A DNA stretch of 64,000 bases, taken from Pirellulales bacterium (GTDB taxonomy: Bacteria; Planctomycetota; Planctomycetia; Pirellulales; JACPPG01). Shown piece after piece: positions 46,662 to 55,817 of the stretch. Position 1 is the stretch's first letter; the number at the start of each line of letters is the position of its first letter. The notes below the pieces were generated by a model. That model had not been told where the DNA came from. It saw nothing but the letters and a program-made list of their open reading frames with translations, and ran no database searches. The translations under genes and the position numbers were made by a program. The stretch spans positions 1 to 64,000 of the forward strand of contig DASZWQ010000061.1 in the NCBI GenBank assembly GCA_035546535.1, in the 5' to 3' direction.

Positions 46662-46690
46662 TTTCCGCGAGTCGCGTCGCGGCTTATACT
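46662..46690 (+). promoter_or_regulatory. Weak candidate promoter for the MoxR/vWA block
   Basis: TATACT (46685-46690) has a poor -35 match TTTCCG 17 bases upstream and lies about 95 bases before the propeller gene. The remaining gap from 46520 shows no gene. Confidence 0.25.
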
Positions 46691-46783
46691 TAGAGGTCAT
46701 GGAGTTAGTTGCTGCGCGCGACGGACTCTCCTCCAAAACGGCCAAGGCCCGCCCGAGCCCTCTGCGAGGTCCGTGCGAACGTG

Positions 46784-49189
46784 ATGATCGGTTTGCCAAG
46801 CCGGAAAGTCTGGGCGGTGACGGCGTTAGCACTGTATCTGTTGCCCGCTGGCGTCGATGCGCAGCAGCAATTCTTCTACGGCCTCTCCAGCCGCTTCGAG
46901 CTTTCCGACTCGGTCGAGGTGCCGCAAGCGGATGCCGATACGCTGGCCCGGCTCGAGCAAGCCAGAGCCTTCGCCGCGGATCAGCAATACGACGAGGCGA
47001 TCGAAGCACTCCGGCAGGTCATGGAACAGGACACGGGGCGCGTCATCCGGGCCAGCGATCGCCGCTACACGAGCGTCCGGGAATATTGCCACATGCGGAT
47101 AGCGGCCTTGCCGGCCGAAGCGCTTGCCCTGTATCGGGGCCGCGTCGATGCGCAAGCCAGCGGGCTGTTCAAAGAAGCCACCACAGAGCGCAGCGCGGCG
47201 AAGCTGCGGCAGTTGCTCGATCAGTATTTTGCCAGCAGCGTCGGCGACGATGCCCTGATGGCGCTGGGCGAGATGGCGCTCGAACGAGGCGAGCACGGCG
47301 AAGCTCGCTCGTGGTGGGAGAAGCTCATTCCCACGCCGCCGCAATCGATATCGCGCGAGCACTTCGAACGGGTGCTGGCCGACGAACAACTACCGGCCGA
47401 GCATCGCCAGGAACTCGAGAAGTGGTACGTCGCCGATAGCGCGCTGCCGCCGCAAACGTATTGGCTGCGCCGCGACGAGCCGCTTGACGATGCAGCGCGC
47501 CGCTCGCTGGTCGAATTCTGGAACGCCCGTGGCATTTTGCCCGGCCGTTTGGCTTATCCTGATTGCGATATCGACATGCCGGGCCTGCGCGCCCGACTCG
47601 TGCTGGTGTCGATTCTCGAAGGTTCGCTGGCGCGCGCCGCCGAAGAACTGACGGGCTTCAAGACATTACACAACGACGCCCGCGGGCGGCTGGGCGGACT
47701 GGAAGTGACGTACAGCGATGCCCTGACGGATTTGCTGGCCAAGGCGCGCGACTGGCCGGCCGAGGCGGAAGGTCGCGACTGGCCCACATTTGCCGGCGCG
47801 CAGTCCCGTTCGCATGCGGGCCCGGTGGCCCTGTCGCCGGATGTGCCTCTCTGGACCGAGGCGATCCCGTTGCCGAAGGCGCCGGTCACCGATTCGTTTT
47901 ATCCCTCACCGCGAGTGGCCGAGACGAAGAATGAGTTATTGAGTTATCACCCGATCGTCGTCGGGAATCTGTTGGCGGTGAGCACGCTGCACGAGATTCG
48001 CGTGTACGACGTGCGTACCGGACGCCCCGCCTGGGGAGCGGACGCGACGATCTTTCGTCCGGCCGAGCCGGTTTCCGAGCGCCTGCACGGCACCGTGAGC
48101 ACGTTGGGCGTACCGCGGTTCACGCTCACGGCGCAGGATGGCTTTTTGTACGCTCGCCTGGGAGACCCCCTCACCACGCGTCCGGAAGACCATTTGAACT
48201 ACCGCCAGCCGAGCTACCTGGTGGGGCTCGATCTGGCGGGCGAAGGGCGTCTGGCGTGGCCGCCGCTTCGCGCCGAAGAGAAATGGGCGTTCGAAGGGTC
48301 GCCGGTCAGCGATGGGCGCCGTTTGTACGTTGCGCTGCGGCATGGCACGCGACCTCAGCTGCACGTGGCCTGCTACGATGCACGCACCGGCCGGCGGGTG
48401 TGGCGACAATTCGTCGCCAGCGCCGAAACACCGGCCCGAGGTCAGTCGGGGGAGTGTACGCACAACCTGTTGACGCTCGTCAACGGCGTGATCTATGCCA
48501 ACACGAACCTGGGAGCCGTGGCAGCCCTCAGCGCCGACACGGGCCGACCGCAGTGGATCGTCCGTTACCCGCGTGCCAAGAAAGGGGACCTGAATCAGCG
48601 CGCCACGCACTTCTATCGCGACTTGACGCCGTGCCTGTACGAGCGTGGCCGTTTGATCGTGGCGCCGGCCGATAGCGAAAGCGTGCTGGCCTACGACGCC
48701 GCCACGGGGCTTTTGCTATGGGAAACAAGCCTCGCCAAGGACGTGGTGCATCTTTTGGGCGTTGGCGGCGACGCCCTGTGGGCCAGCGGCGAGAAACTGT
48801 GGCACATCAGCGTGGACACGGGCAAAGTGAGCTACCCTTGGCCCGAGGGCCCTACACCCAAGGGATTCGGCCGCGGGCTGCTGGCCGGCGGCAGGGTCTA
48901 TTGGCCAACGGTACGCGCGATTCACGTTTTCGATCAGCGCAGCGGCCAGGAGCAGGCGCCCCTCCAACTCGAAGCGCGCGGTTTGCACTCCGGCAATTTG
49001 ATCGCGGCTGGCGAAATATTGCTGATTGCGGGGAACGATCGCATCACGGCCCTGGGGCCTGCCCATCTGTCGCCTGCCGACGGCACGTTAAGCGGCGACA
49101 AGCAGCCGCCCTCCGATACGGCGCCTGCGGCAAAAGCACACGAGCAAACAGCGACGAACAATCGGCTGAAGCGCAGACAAGATCGTTAA
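46784..49189 (+). CDS. Exported PQQ-like beta-propeller protein with a helical N-terminal region
   Basis: An 801-residue protein. A signal peptide (cleavage near VDA-QQ) leads into a helical, TPR-like region (about 40-330) with EQARAFAADQQYDEAIEAL, then WPTFAGAQSRSHAG, the entry motif common to PQQ-dehydrogenase-like propellers. Blades with YDARTGRRVWRQF, LSADTGRPQWIV and YDAATGLLLWE follow. No PQQ or haem ligand set is evident, so it is more likely a binding or scaffold protein of the BamB-like kind than an enzyme. MoxR starts 24 bases later. Confidence 0.82.
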   Translation: MIGLPSRKVWAVTALALYLLPAGVDAQQQFFYGLSSRFELSDSVEVPQADADTLARLEQARAFAADQQYDEAIEALRQVMEQDTGRVIRASDRRYTSVREYCHMRIAALPAEALALYRGRVDAQASGLFKEATTERSAAKLRQLLDQYFASSVGDDALMALGEMALERGEHGEARSWWEKLIPTPPQSISREHFERVLADEQLPAEHRQELEKWYVADSALPPQTYWLRRDEPLDDAARRSLVEFWNARGILPGRLAYPDCDIDMPGLRARLVLVSILEGSLARAAEELTGFKTLHNDARGRLGGLEVTYSDALTDLLAKARDWPAEAEGRDWPTFAGAQSRSHAGPVALSPDVPLWTEAIPLPKAPVTDSFYPSPRVAETKNELLSYHPIVVGNLLAVSTLHEIRVYDVRTGRPAWGADATIFRPAEPVSERLHGTVSTLGVPRFTLTAQDGFLYARLGDPLTTRPEDHLNYRQPSYLVGLDLAGEGRLAWPPLRAEEKWAFEGSPVSDGRRLYVALRHGTRPQLHVACYDARTGRRVWRQFVASAETPARGQSGECTHNLLTLVNGVIYANTNLGAVAALSADTGRPQWIVRYPRAKKGDLNQRATHFYRDLTPCLYERGRLIVAPADSESVLAYDAATGLLLWETSLAKDVVHLLGVGGDALWASGEKLWHISVDTGKVSYPWPEGPTPKGFGRGLLAGGRVYWPTVRAIHVFDQRSGQEQAPLQLEARGLHSGNLIAAGEILLIAGNDRITALGPAHLSPADGTLSGDKQPPSDTAPAAKAHEQTATNNRLKRRQDR

Positions 49190-49213
49190 CCGAGGTCGAT
49201 GACGAGGAACAGC

Positions 49214-50269
49214 ATGTTCGCGGATGATGATGTCCAATCGGTGCAGAAATTGAACGAGGCGTACGGCCGGCTGGTGGCCGAATTGGGACGCGTCATCGTC
49301 GGCCAGCAGCAGGTCATCGAAGAGTTGCTGATCGCCATGTTCGCCCGCGGCCATTGCCTGCTGGTCGGCGTGCCGGGCCTGGCCAAGACGCTGCTGATTC
49401 GCACGTTGGCTGACACGCTGTCGCTCAAGTTCAGCCGCATCCAGTTCACGCCCGACCTGATGCCCTCGGACATTACCGGCACGGAAGTGATCCAGGAGGA
49501 CAAAGCGACGGGCGTGCGGCAATTCAAGTTTCTCGCCGGCCCGATCTTCGCCAATGTGATCCTAGCCGACGAAATCAATCGCACGCCGCCGAAGACGCAG
49601 GCGGCATTACTCGAGGCGATGCAAGAGAGCCAGGTGACGGTCGGCGGAGCCCGGCATCGGTTAGCGCCGCCGTTCTTCGTGCTCGCCACCCAGAACCCGA
49701 TCGAGCAGGAGGGGACCTACCCGCTGCCCGAGGCGCAGCTCGACCGCTTCATGTTCAATACGTTCGTCGACTATCCGGACGAGGACGAAGAGTTGGAAAT
49801 CGTGCGGCGCACCACGGCCGACGTGGCCCCGACGTTGGAAACGACGCTCTCGACCGAGGATATCCTTTCTCTGCAAAACATCGTTCGCCGCGTGCCGGTG
49901 GCCGAGCACGTGGCCCGCTACGCGTTGCGCTTCACGCGGTTGACGCGTCGCGAAAAGGGCGAAGTGCCTCCGTTCGTCCGCGATTATGTCAGTTGGGGCG
50001 CGGGGCCGCGGGCGAGCCAATACCTGGTGCTGGCCGCCAAGGCCCGGGCCGTGTTGCACGGCCGCTACCATGCCGAGTGCGAAGACGTTCGCGCCGTGGT
50101 GGCGCCGGTGTTGCGGCATCGGATCGTCACGAATTTCAATGCCGAAGCCGAGGGCATCAAGCCCGACCATATCATTCGCAAGTTGATCGAAGTCGTTCCG
50201 GAATCGGACCTGGAGACCAGCGGCGGTGGACGAGTTGCAGAAGTATTTAGATCCACAGACGCTCGCTAG
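49214..50269 (+). CDS. MoxR-family AAA+ ATPase
   Basis: A 351-residue ATPase (from ATG 49214) with Walker A GVPGLAKT (52-59), Walker [10 protein letters not shown], sensor 1 LATQNP and a C-terminal lid domain. MoxR proteins act as chaperones, often on vWA-domain partners, which are encoded immediately after. GAGGA five bases before ATG 49214 supports that start over the ATG five codons upstream. Its end overlaps the DUF58 gene by 44 bases. Confidence 0.94.
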   Translation: MFADDDVQSVQKLNEAYGRLVAELGRVIVGQQQVIEELLIAMFARGHCLLVGVPGLAKTLLIRTLADTLSLKFSRIQFTPDLMPSDITGTEVIQEDKATGVRQFKFLAGPIFANVILADEINRTPPKTQAALLEAMQESQVTVGGARHRLAPPFFVLATQNPIEQEGTYPLPEAQLDRFMFNTFVDYPDEDEELEIVRRTTADVAPTLETTLSTEDILSLQNIVRRVPVAEHVARYALRFTRLTRREKGEVPPFVRDYVSWGAGPRASQYLVLAAKARAVLHGRYHAECEDVRAVVAPVLRHRIVTNFNAEAEGIKPDHIIRKLIEVVPESDLETSGGGRVAEVFRSTDAR

Positions 50270-51128
50270 GCTGCACGGCCTGGAGCTACGCGCGCGCTCG
50301 ATCGTCGAAGGGTACGTGGCCGGCATGCACCGCAGTCCGTACCACGGCTTTTCGGTCGAGTTTGCCGAGCACCGCGAGTACGTGCCCGGCGACGACCTGC
50401 GCTACGTCGACTGGAAAGTCTTCGCCAAGACCGACAAGGTCTACCTGAAGCAGTACGAAGAGGAAACCAATCTCGTCTCGTACCTGCTTCTCGATACAAG
50501 TGAAAGCATGCGCTACAAGAGCGAACACACGTCGCTCAGCAAGCTGGAATACGCGCAGTGCGTTGCCGCCTCGCTTGCCTACCTCACGCTCAAGCAGCAG
50601 GACAGTGTCGGCCTGGTGACGTTCGATCAAGAGATTCGCAGTCTCTTGCGCCCCAGCGGCAACCCGTCGCACTTGAAGCAGATCGTGCATTTGATGGACG
50701 AGATGCACGCCGCGAGCAAGACCGCGACCGGACCGATTTTCCACGATTTGGCCGAGCGGCTGAAAAAGCGGGGCCTGGTCGTGATTCTCAGCGATCTGTT
50801 CGACGACGTGCCGTCGATGATGGCCGGCCTGAAGCATTTGCGCCACAAGCGGCACGAGGTGGTGATCTTTCACATCCTCGATCCGGCGGAAATGGACTTT
50901 CCCTTCGAGCAAACGACGCTCTTCAAGGGGCTCGAGCAACTGCCCGACGTGTTGAGCGAGCCGCGGGCCCTGCGGCGGGCCTACCTCGCCGAGTTTCAGG
51001 CGTTCTTGCGGCAAGTGCAAAGCGGCTGCCGCGCGCAACGCATCGATTACGTTCCCATGCGCACCGATCAAACCTTGGACGTCCCCTTGTCCGCCTATTT
51101 GTCGTCTCGTTTGAGGCATGCCGGCTAA
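50226..51128 (+). CDS. DUF58 protein with a vWA-like fold
   Basis: A 300-residue protein with the DUF58 core [18 protein letters not shown] followed by [13 protein letters not shown], and a MIDAS-like DTSES (90-94) inside a von Willebrand A fold. DUF58 proteins normally sit beside MoxR, as here. The start is GTG 50226, overlapping moxR by 44 bases. No membrane segment is seen, so it is probably cytoplasmic and may recruit MoxR to the membrane vWA proteins downstream. Confidence 0.92.
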   Translation: MDELQKYLDPQTLARLHGLELRARSIVEGYVAGMHRSPYHGFSVEFAEHREYVPGDDLRYVDWKVFAKTDKVYLKQYEEETNLVSYLLLDTSESMRYKSEHTSLSKLEYAQCVAASLAYLTLKQQDSVGLVTFDQEIRSLLRPSGNPSHLKQIVHLMDEMHAASKTATGPIFHDLAERLKKRGLVVILSDLFDDVPSMMAGLKHLRHKRHEVVIFHILDPAEMDFPFEQTTLFKGLEQLPDVLSEPRALRRAYLAEFQAFLRQVQSGCRAQRIDYVPMRTDQTLDVPLSAYLSSRLRHAG

Positions 51129-51196
51129 GGTGCGGTCGCGACACACGCACGGTCGCGGCGAGCAACCTTTTTCAAACTCTAGCGCCAGGATCAACG

Positions 51197-53401
51197 TTGT
51201 TCGCATCACTCGTACTGCTGGGCTTGTGGATGCATCCGGCCATGCTGGGCTGGTTGGCGGCGGCTGCTGCGCCGCTGGTGATCCATTTGCTCAGCCGTCG
51301 CCGCTACCAGGAAGTGCCCTGGGCGGCCGTGCAATACCTGCTGGCGGCGGTGCGCAAGAACTCGCGGCGCATTCATCTGGAAAACTGGCTCATTCTGGCC
51401 GTGCGAACGGCGCTCGTCATGGCGGTCGTCGCGGCCGTGGCCGAACCGATGATCGAGCGCAGCGGCGTGGTCGCCCATACGGGTCAGCCGACGCACAAGA
51501 TCCTGGTGCTCGATGCCTCTTACTCAATGGCTTACAAGCCGACGGACCGCACGCGCTTCGATCGGGCCAAGCAACTGGCGGAGCAGATCGTCGAAGAACG
51601 TGGTCAGGGAGACGGCTTCACGCTGGTCCTGTTGGCGGATCCTCCGCAGACAATCGTTGCCACGCCCTCGTTTTCGCCGACCGAGTTTCTGGGAGAAATC
51701 GCCGCGACCAGGATCACCCACGGCGGCGCCGACCTGGCATCGACTCTCGCGCAAGTCGAGCAGGTGGTAACCGCCGCGCGGCGCGAGTATCCGCGACTGA
51801 CGCGCGAACAGATTTATATCCTCACCGATTTGGGACGCACGACGTGGGCGCCCGACCTGAGCGCTGCCGCTCTGGGCGAATTTCGCGAACGCAGCCGGCG
51901 CTTGGGCGAATCGGCCTCGCTCTCGGTGATCGACTTGGGGCAGGCGGGCGCAGAAAACATCGCCGTCGAGCAGCTACGGCTGCAAGACGGTTTCGTGACG
52001 GTCGGCCAGGAAACTATCATCTCGGCCGAGCTACGAAATTTCGGGCGACAAGCTCGATCCGGGCAAACGATCGAGTTGTTTGTCGACGGACGGCACACAG
52101 CCCAGCGCGCGATCGACCTGGCGGCCGGCGGCCGTGCGGCCGTGAGCTTTCCTTGCTACTTCGATAGTGCCGGTGAACACGCGATCGAAGTGCGGCTGAC
52201 GCCTGATCTGCTCGAACTCGATAACCGCCGTTACCTGGCCGCGCCCGTCAAGGATCAGGTCCGCGTGCTGTGCGTAGATGGTCGTCCGTCGGGAGGAAGA
52301 TTCAAGTCGGCGACCGATTTTCTGACGGTCGCTTTGTCGCCAACGGCCGGTGATCGGCAGCGGTCCCGCGTTCACCCCGAAGTCGTCGCGGAAAGTGCGC
52401 TATTGGACACCGACCTGACTCAATACGAGTGCGTTTTTCTGTGCAACGTCGCGCAGTTCACGGAGCGCGAAGCCGCCGTTCTCCAGTCGTACTTGAACTT
52501 CGGCGGTGGCCTGGTCTTCTTTCTCGGCGACCAGGTGCAGCCGGAGAACTACAACCGACTTTTGGCCGCCAAGACCGACAGTGACAGGCACGTCCTGCCC
52601 GCACGATTGGGAAGCCCCGTCGAGGCGGGGGAACACGGTCTTGATCCGCTCGGCTACCGGCATCCGTTGGTGGCTGCTTTTCGCGATGCCGAGCAGACCG
52701 GTCTGCTTACGACGCCGTTGCAAACCTACTTTCAGCTGCAACTCCCCCAGCCCACGCGGGCGCAGGTAGCGCTGGCGGCAGGCAAGGGGGACCCGCTGGT
52801 CGTCGAAGAGACGATCGGCCGCGGACGCTCCATTCTGGTCGCCACCAGTGCCGACGTGAGCTGGACCGCCATGCCGATGTGGCCCAGCTACGTTCCTTTG
52901 GTGCAAGAGATGCTGCTGTTCGCCGCGGGCGGCCGGCTCGGCGAGCATAACCTTCTCGTCGGTCAGCCGCTGGGAGGAGTTCTGCCGCAGGGGCGCGCCA
53001 GCGGCGCCGCGGTGCATTTACCCTCCGGCGAGACAAAGCGCGCGGTAGTGACCAATGACGGCGCCGATCGGGCCTGGTCTTACGCGGAAACCTCGCAAAG
53101 CGGCATCTATCGCGTCGCGCCCGCCGATCAATCTGGCACGTCTCAAGCGGAGCAAGCGTTCGCCGTGAACCTCAATACGGCGGAGAGCGATCTGGAACAG
53201 GTCACGCCCGAGGAACTGGCTCGCGACGTGTGGCCCGGCGTGCGTTACTTTCATCGCACGAATTGGCGCGACTCCGAACCGGGCACGACCGAAGCGATCG
53301 TGGTGCGGAATCGGCTGCACATTTGGCTGTTGGCCACGGCCGTCTGCCTGTTGTTGACCGAAAGCTTTTTAACCTGGTTCAGCGGGCGCTACGCGCAATG
53401 A
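51197..53401 (+). CDS. Membrane-anchored vWA protein (BatA-like N terminus)
   Basis: About 734 residues. Two helices near the N terminus (about 14-33 and 64-82) flank a basic RRRYQEVPWAA linker, the BatA-type arrangement. A vWA domain follows with MIDAS DASYS (106-110), then beta-sandwich regions, a GGGLVFFLGD segment resembling a Rossmann/GATase-like domain, and a C-terminal helix (LHIWLLATAVCLLL). The bulk would be periplasmic. The start is taken as TTG 51197, with AGGA six bases before; ATG 51230 is the alternative. Its stop overlaps the next ATG. Confidence 0.85.
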   Translation: MFASLVLLGLWMHPAMLGWLAAAAAPLVIHLLSRRRYQEVPWAAVQYLLAAVRKNSRRIHLENWLILAVRTALVMAVVAAVAEPMIERSGVVAHTGQPTHKILVLDASYSMAYKPTDRTRFDRAKQLAEQIVEERGQGDGFTLVLLADPPQTIVATPSFSPTEFLGEIAATRITHGGADLASTLAQVEQVVTAARREYPRLTREQIYILTDLGRTTWAPDLSAAALGEFRERSRRLGESASLSVIDLGQAGAENIAVEQLRLQDGFVTVGQETIISAELRNFGRQARSGQTIELFVDGRHTAQRAIDLAAGGRAAVSFPCYFDSAGEHAIEVRLTPDLLELDNRRYLAAPVKDQVRVLCVDGRPSGGRFKSATDFLTVALSPTAGDRQRSRVHPEVVAESALLDTDLTQYECVFLCNVAQFTEREAAVLQSYLNFGGGLVFFLGDQVQPENYNRLLAAKTDSDRHVLPARLGSPVEAGEHGLDPLGYRHPLVAAFRDAEQTGLLTTPLQTYFQLQLPQPTRAQVALAAGKGDPLVVEETIGRGRSILVATSADVSWTAMPMWPSYVPLVQEMLLFAAGGRLGEHNLLVGQPLGGVLPQGRASGAAVHLPSGETKRAVVTNDGADRAWSYAETSQSGIYRVAPADQSGTSQAEQAFAVNLNTAESDLEQVTPEELARDVWPGVRYFHRTNWRDSEPGTTEAIVVRNRLHIWLLATAVCLLLTESFLTWFSGRYAQ

Positions 53402-55779
53402 AGGGAACCGTGCCAAGTTGGTTGGAGCCGCTGCTCGGCCTGGAGCCTGCCGAGAGTGGTGAAGGTACGGTCTGGACGCTCGACTATTATTGGCCCTGGC
53501 CGGCCGGTATCACGCTCTTGGCAGCGGCGGCGGTGGTAGCGCTTGTCGTCTTTTTCTACTTGCGCGAGGCAGGGCGCGCGGGCCGGGCCATGCGTCTGAC
53601 CTTGGCCGGCGTACGCCTGGCCGCCTTCGCAATCATCTGCGTGATGATCGCACAGGTCACCGTGGCCTTACAGCGTACGGGTTTGCCCTACCTGGTATTC
53701 GCCGTCGATGACTCGGCCAGCATGGGCGTGGTCGATCGGTACGACGATCCGCAGCTGGCCTCGCTGGCCAAAAGCCAGTTGCAAGGGATCCGGCTCGACA
53801 AGATGACGCGCTTGAACCTCGCCAAGAGCGCGCTCTTGGCCGACGACGGCCAATTGTTGCGAGACGCGGCGCGCGGCCACAAGGTGCGACTGTATTTCGT
53901 GTCGGACACGGCACGCAGCGAGTTGGGCGATCCGGACGAACTGATCGACCGCGTCCGACAGGTCGAGGCCAGCGGCACCAGTTCTCGCCTTGGCCAGGGG
54001 ATTCGCTCGATCTTGAACGATTTGCGCGGGGCGCCCCCTTCGGCGATTGTTCTCTTGAGCGACGGCATCAACACCGATGGCGAATCGTTGGCCGACGCCG
54101 CCGGCTATGCGCGCCGCCGCGGCGTGCCGCTGTTGACCGTGGCGCTGGGCAACGAGCGACCGAATCGTGACCTGGCGCTCAGCGACCTTTTGGTCGACGA
54201 CGTCGTGTTTGTCGATGACGTGGTGAACTTCGAATTCAAACTTACCGGCCACGGCTTTGCCGACAAAACGGTCGAAGTCGTGCTGCGCGACAAGAGCAAT
54301 CCTGCGCCCCTGGCGAAACTGACCGTCGCCGTCGGGGCTGACGGCGTGGCCAAGAAAGTCGTCCTTCCCTACCGGCCGACGGCCGTCGGCGAATTCGAAT
54401 ACGTCATCGAGGTGCCTGGCCAGGCCGACGAGGTGCAGCCCGACAACAATCACGTCGAGCACCTGGTGAGCGTGCGGAAGGATCAGATCCACGTTTTGCT
54501 GGCGCAGGCTTATCCGAACTACGAATTCCGCTATCTGAAACACCTTTTGGAGCGCGACAGCACGATCGAGCTGCACACGGTGCTGCAGGAGGCCGATCCC
54601 GCGTACGCCGAGATCGACCAGTCGGCGCTGCGGTCATTCCCGGTGCGGCGCGAGGATCTGTTCAAGTACGACGTCGTCCTCTTCGGCGACGTCAATCCCA
54701 CGTTGTTGGGCGCAAACGTCATGCGCAACCTGCACGAGTTTGTCAGCGACAAAGGGGGCGGACTGGTTTTTATCTCCGGGTTGCGCTTTACGCCCGACGC
54801 CTACCGCGACACGCCGCTGGCGGCGCTATTGCCGCTGGAGTTCGACGGCGCCACGCCGGGTGCGCCGATCACGGGGCGGGGCGAGGGGTTTCAGGTCCTG
54901 CCCACCGAGCTGGGCCTGGCAAGCCCGACGATGCAGTTAGGAGATACGCCCGAGGAGTCGCGCGACATCTGGAGCAAGTTGCCGTCGCTGTATTGGATGT
55001 TCGAAGTTTCGAAGTTGAAACCGGCCGTGCGCGTACTGGCCGAGCACGCGGCGCGCTCGGGAGACAACGGCGCGAAGCTCCCCTTGATCTGCTTGCAATA
55101 CGCGGGCGCCGGCAAGGTGTTGTTTCACGCCATCGACAGCACCTGGCGCTGGCGCTATCGCGTCGGAGACGTGTTCTTCGCGCGATACTGGATCCAGACG
55201 ATTCGCTATCTCAGCCGGGCCAAGCTGCTGGGCAAAGATCGCTCGGCCGAACTCACGACCGATCGGCGCGATTATCGTCGCGGTGAGACGGTCCTGGTCC
55301 GCGCACGCTTCACCGACGAGCGTTTGGCTCCTGTCCAGGACGACGGCGTAACGATCGTCCTCGAACAACAAGGGGGCAAGAACACGCGCGTGCAACTCGA
55401 ACGGGCCCCGATGGGGCACGGCGTCTTCGAAGCGGCGCTTCCCGACTTGCCCGAGGGGCGCTACCACTCCTGGATTGCCGCGCCGACCCTGGAGGGGAGC
55501 GCGCCGGCCGCTGATTTCACGGTGACTTCGGCCGCCGGCGAATTCGAGCGGGTCGAGGCCGATTTCGTCGAATTGGCGCGCGCCAGCGAAGCCACCAAAG
55601 GCCAAAGCTTCACGCTGGCCACGGTGAGCCAACTGCGGAAGTCGTTGCCCCCTGGGCGGCAGGTGCCGATCGAAGCCTTGCCCCCTGTTGAGCTTTGGAA
55701 TCGTTGGCCGCTGCTGCTGGCATTCCTCGGCCTGTTGGTCGGCGAGTGGCTGCTGCGCAAACGGCACGCGATGGTATAA
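53398..55779 (+). CDS. Second membrane-anchored vWA protein
   Basis: A 793-residue protein with two N-terminal helices (about 36-54 and 70-90), a vWA domain with MIDAS DDSAS (104-108), Ig-like or CARDB-like beta domains, and a segment (KGGGLVFISGLRF) typical of GATase1-like domains fused to such proteins. A final helix (WPLLLAFLGLLVGEWLL) anchors the C terminus. It overlaps the preceding gene by four bases (ATGA) and is similar to it in plan. Together they may form a hetero-oligomer in the envelope. Confidence 0.85.
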   Translation: MKGTVPSWLEPLLGLEPAESGEGTVWTLDYYWPWPAGITLLAAAAVVALVVFFYLREAGRAGRAMRLTLAGVRLAAFAIICVMIAQVTVALQRTGLPYLVFAVDDSASMGVVDRYDDPQLASLAKSQLQGIRLDKMTRLNLAKSALLADDGQLLRDAARGHKVRLYFVSDTARSELGDPDELIDRVRQVEASGTSSRLGQGIRSILNDLRGAPPSAIVLLSDGINTDGESLADAAGYARRRGVPLLTVALGNERPNRDLALSDLLVDDVVFVDDVVNFEFKLTGHGFADKTVEVVLRDKSNPAPLAKLTVAVGADGVAKKVVLPYRPTAVGEFEYVIEVPGQADEVQPDNNHVEHLVSVRKDQIHVLLAQAYPNYEFRYLKHLLERDSTIELHTVLQEADPAYAEIDQSALRSFPVRREDLFKYDVVLFGDVNPTLLGANVMRNLHEFVSDKGGGLVFISGLRFTPDAYRDTPLAALLPLEFDGATPGAPITGRGEGFQVLPTELGLASPTMQLGDTPEESRDIWSKLPSLYWMFEVSKLKPAVRVLAEHAARSGDNGAKLPLICLQYAGAGKVLFHAIDSTWRWRYRVGDVFFARYWIQTIRYLSRAKLLGKDRSAELTTDRRDYRRGETVLVRARFTDERLAPVQDDGVTIVLEQQGGKNTRVQLERAPMGHGVFEAALPDLPEGRYHSWIAAPTLEGSAPAADFTVTSAAGEFERVEADFVELARASEATKGQSFTLATVSQLRKSLPPGRQVPIEALPPVELWNRWPLLLAFLGLLVGEWLLRKRHAMV

Positions 55780-55817
55780 TCTGCTGGTGGCGGGATTTGA
55801 GGCGAGGAACCATCGTT

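Noticed and set aside
55775-55780. TATAAT as a promoter for the DUF4175-like gene
   Set aside because: It overlaps a stop codon, has no convincing -35 box, and lies inside a co-directional block.
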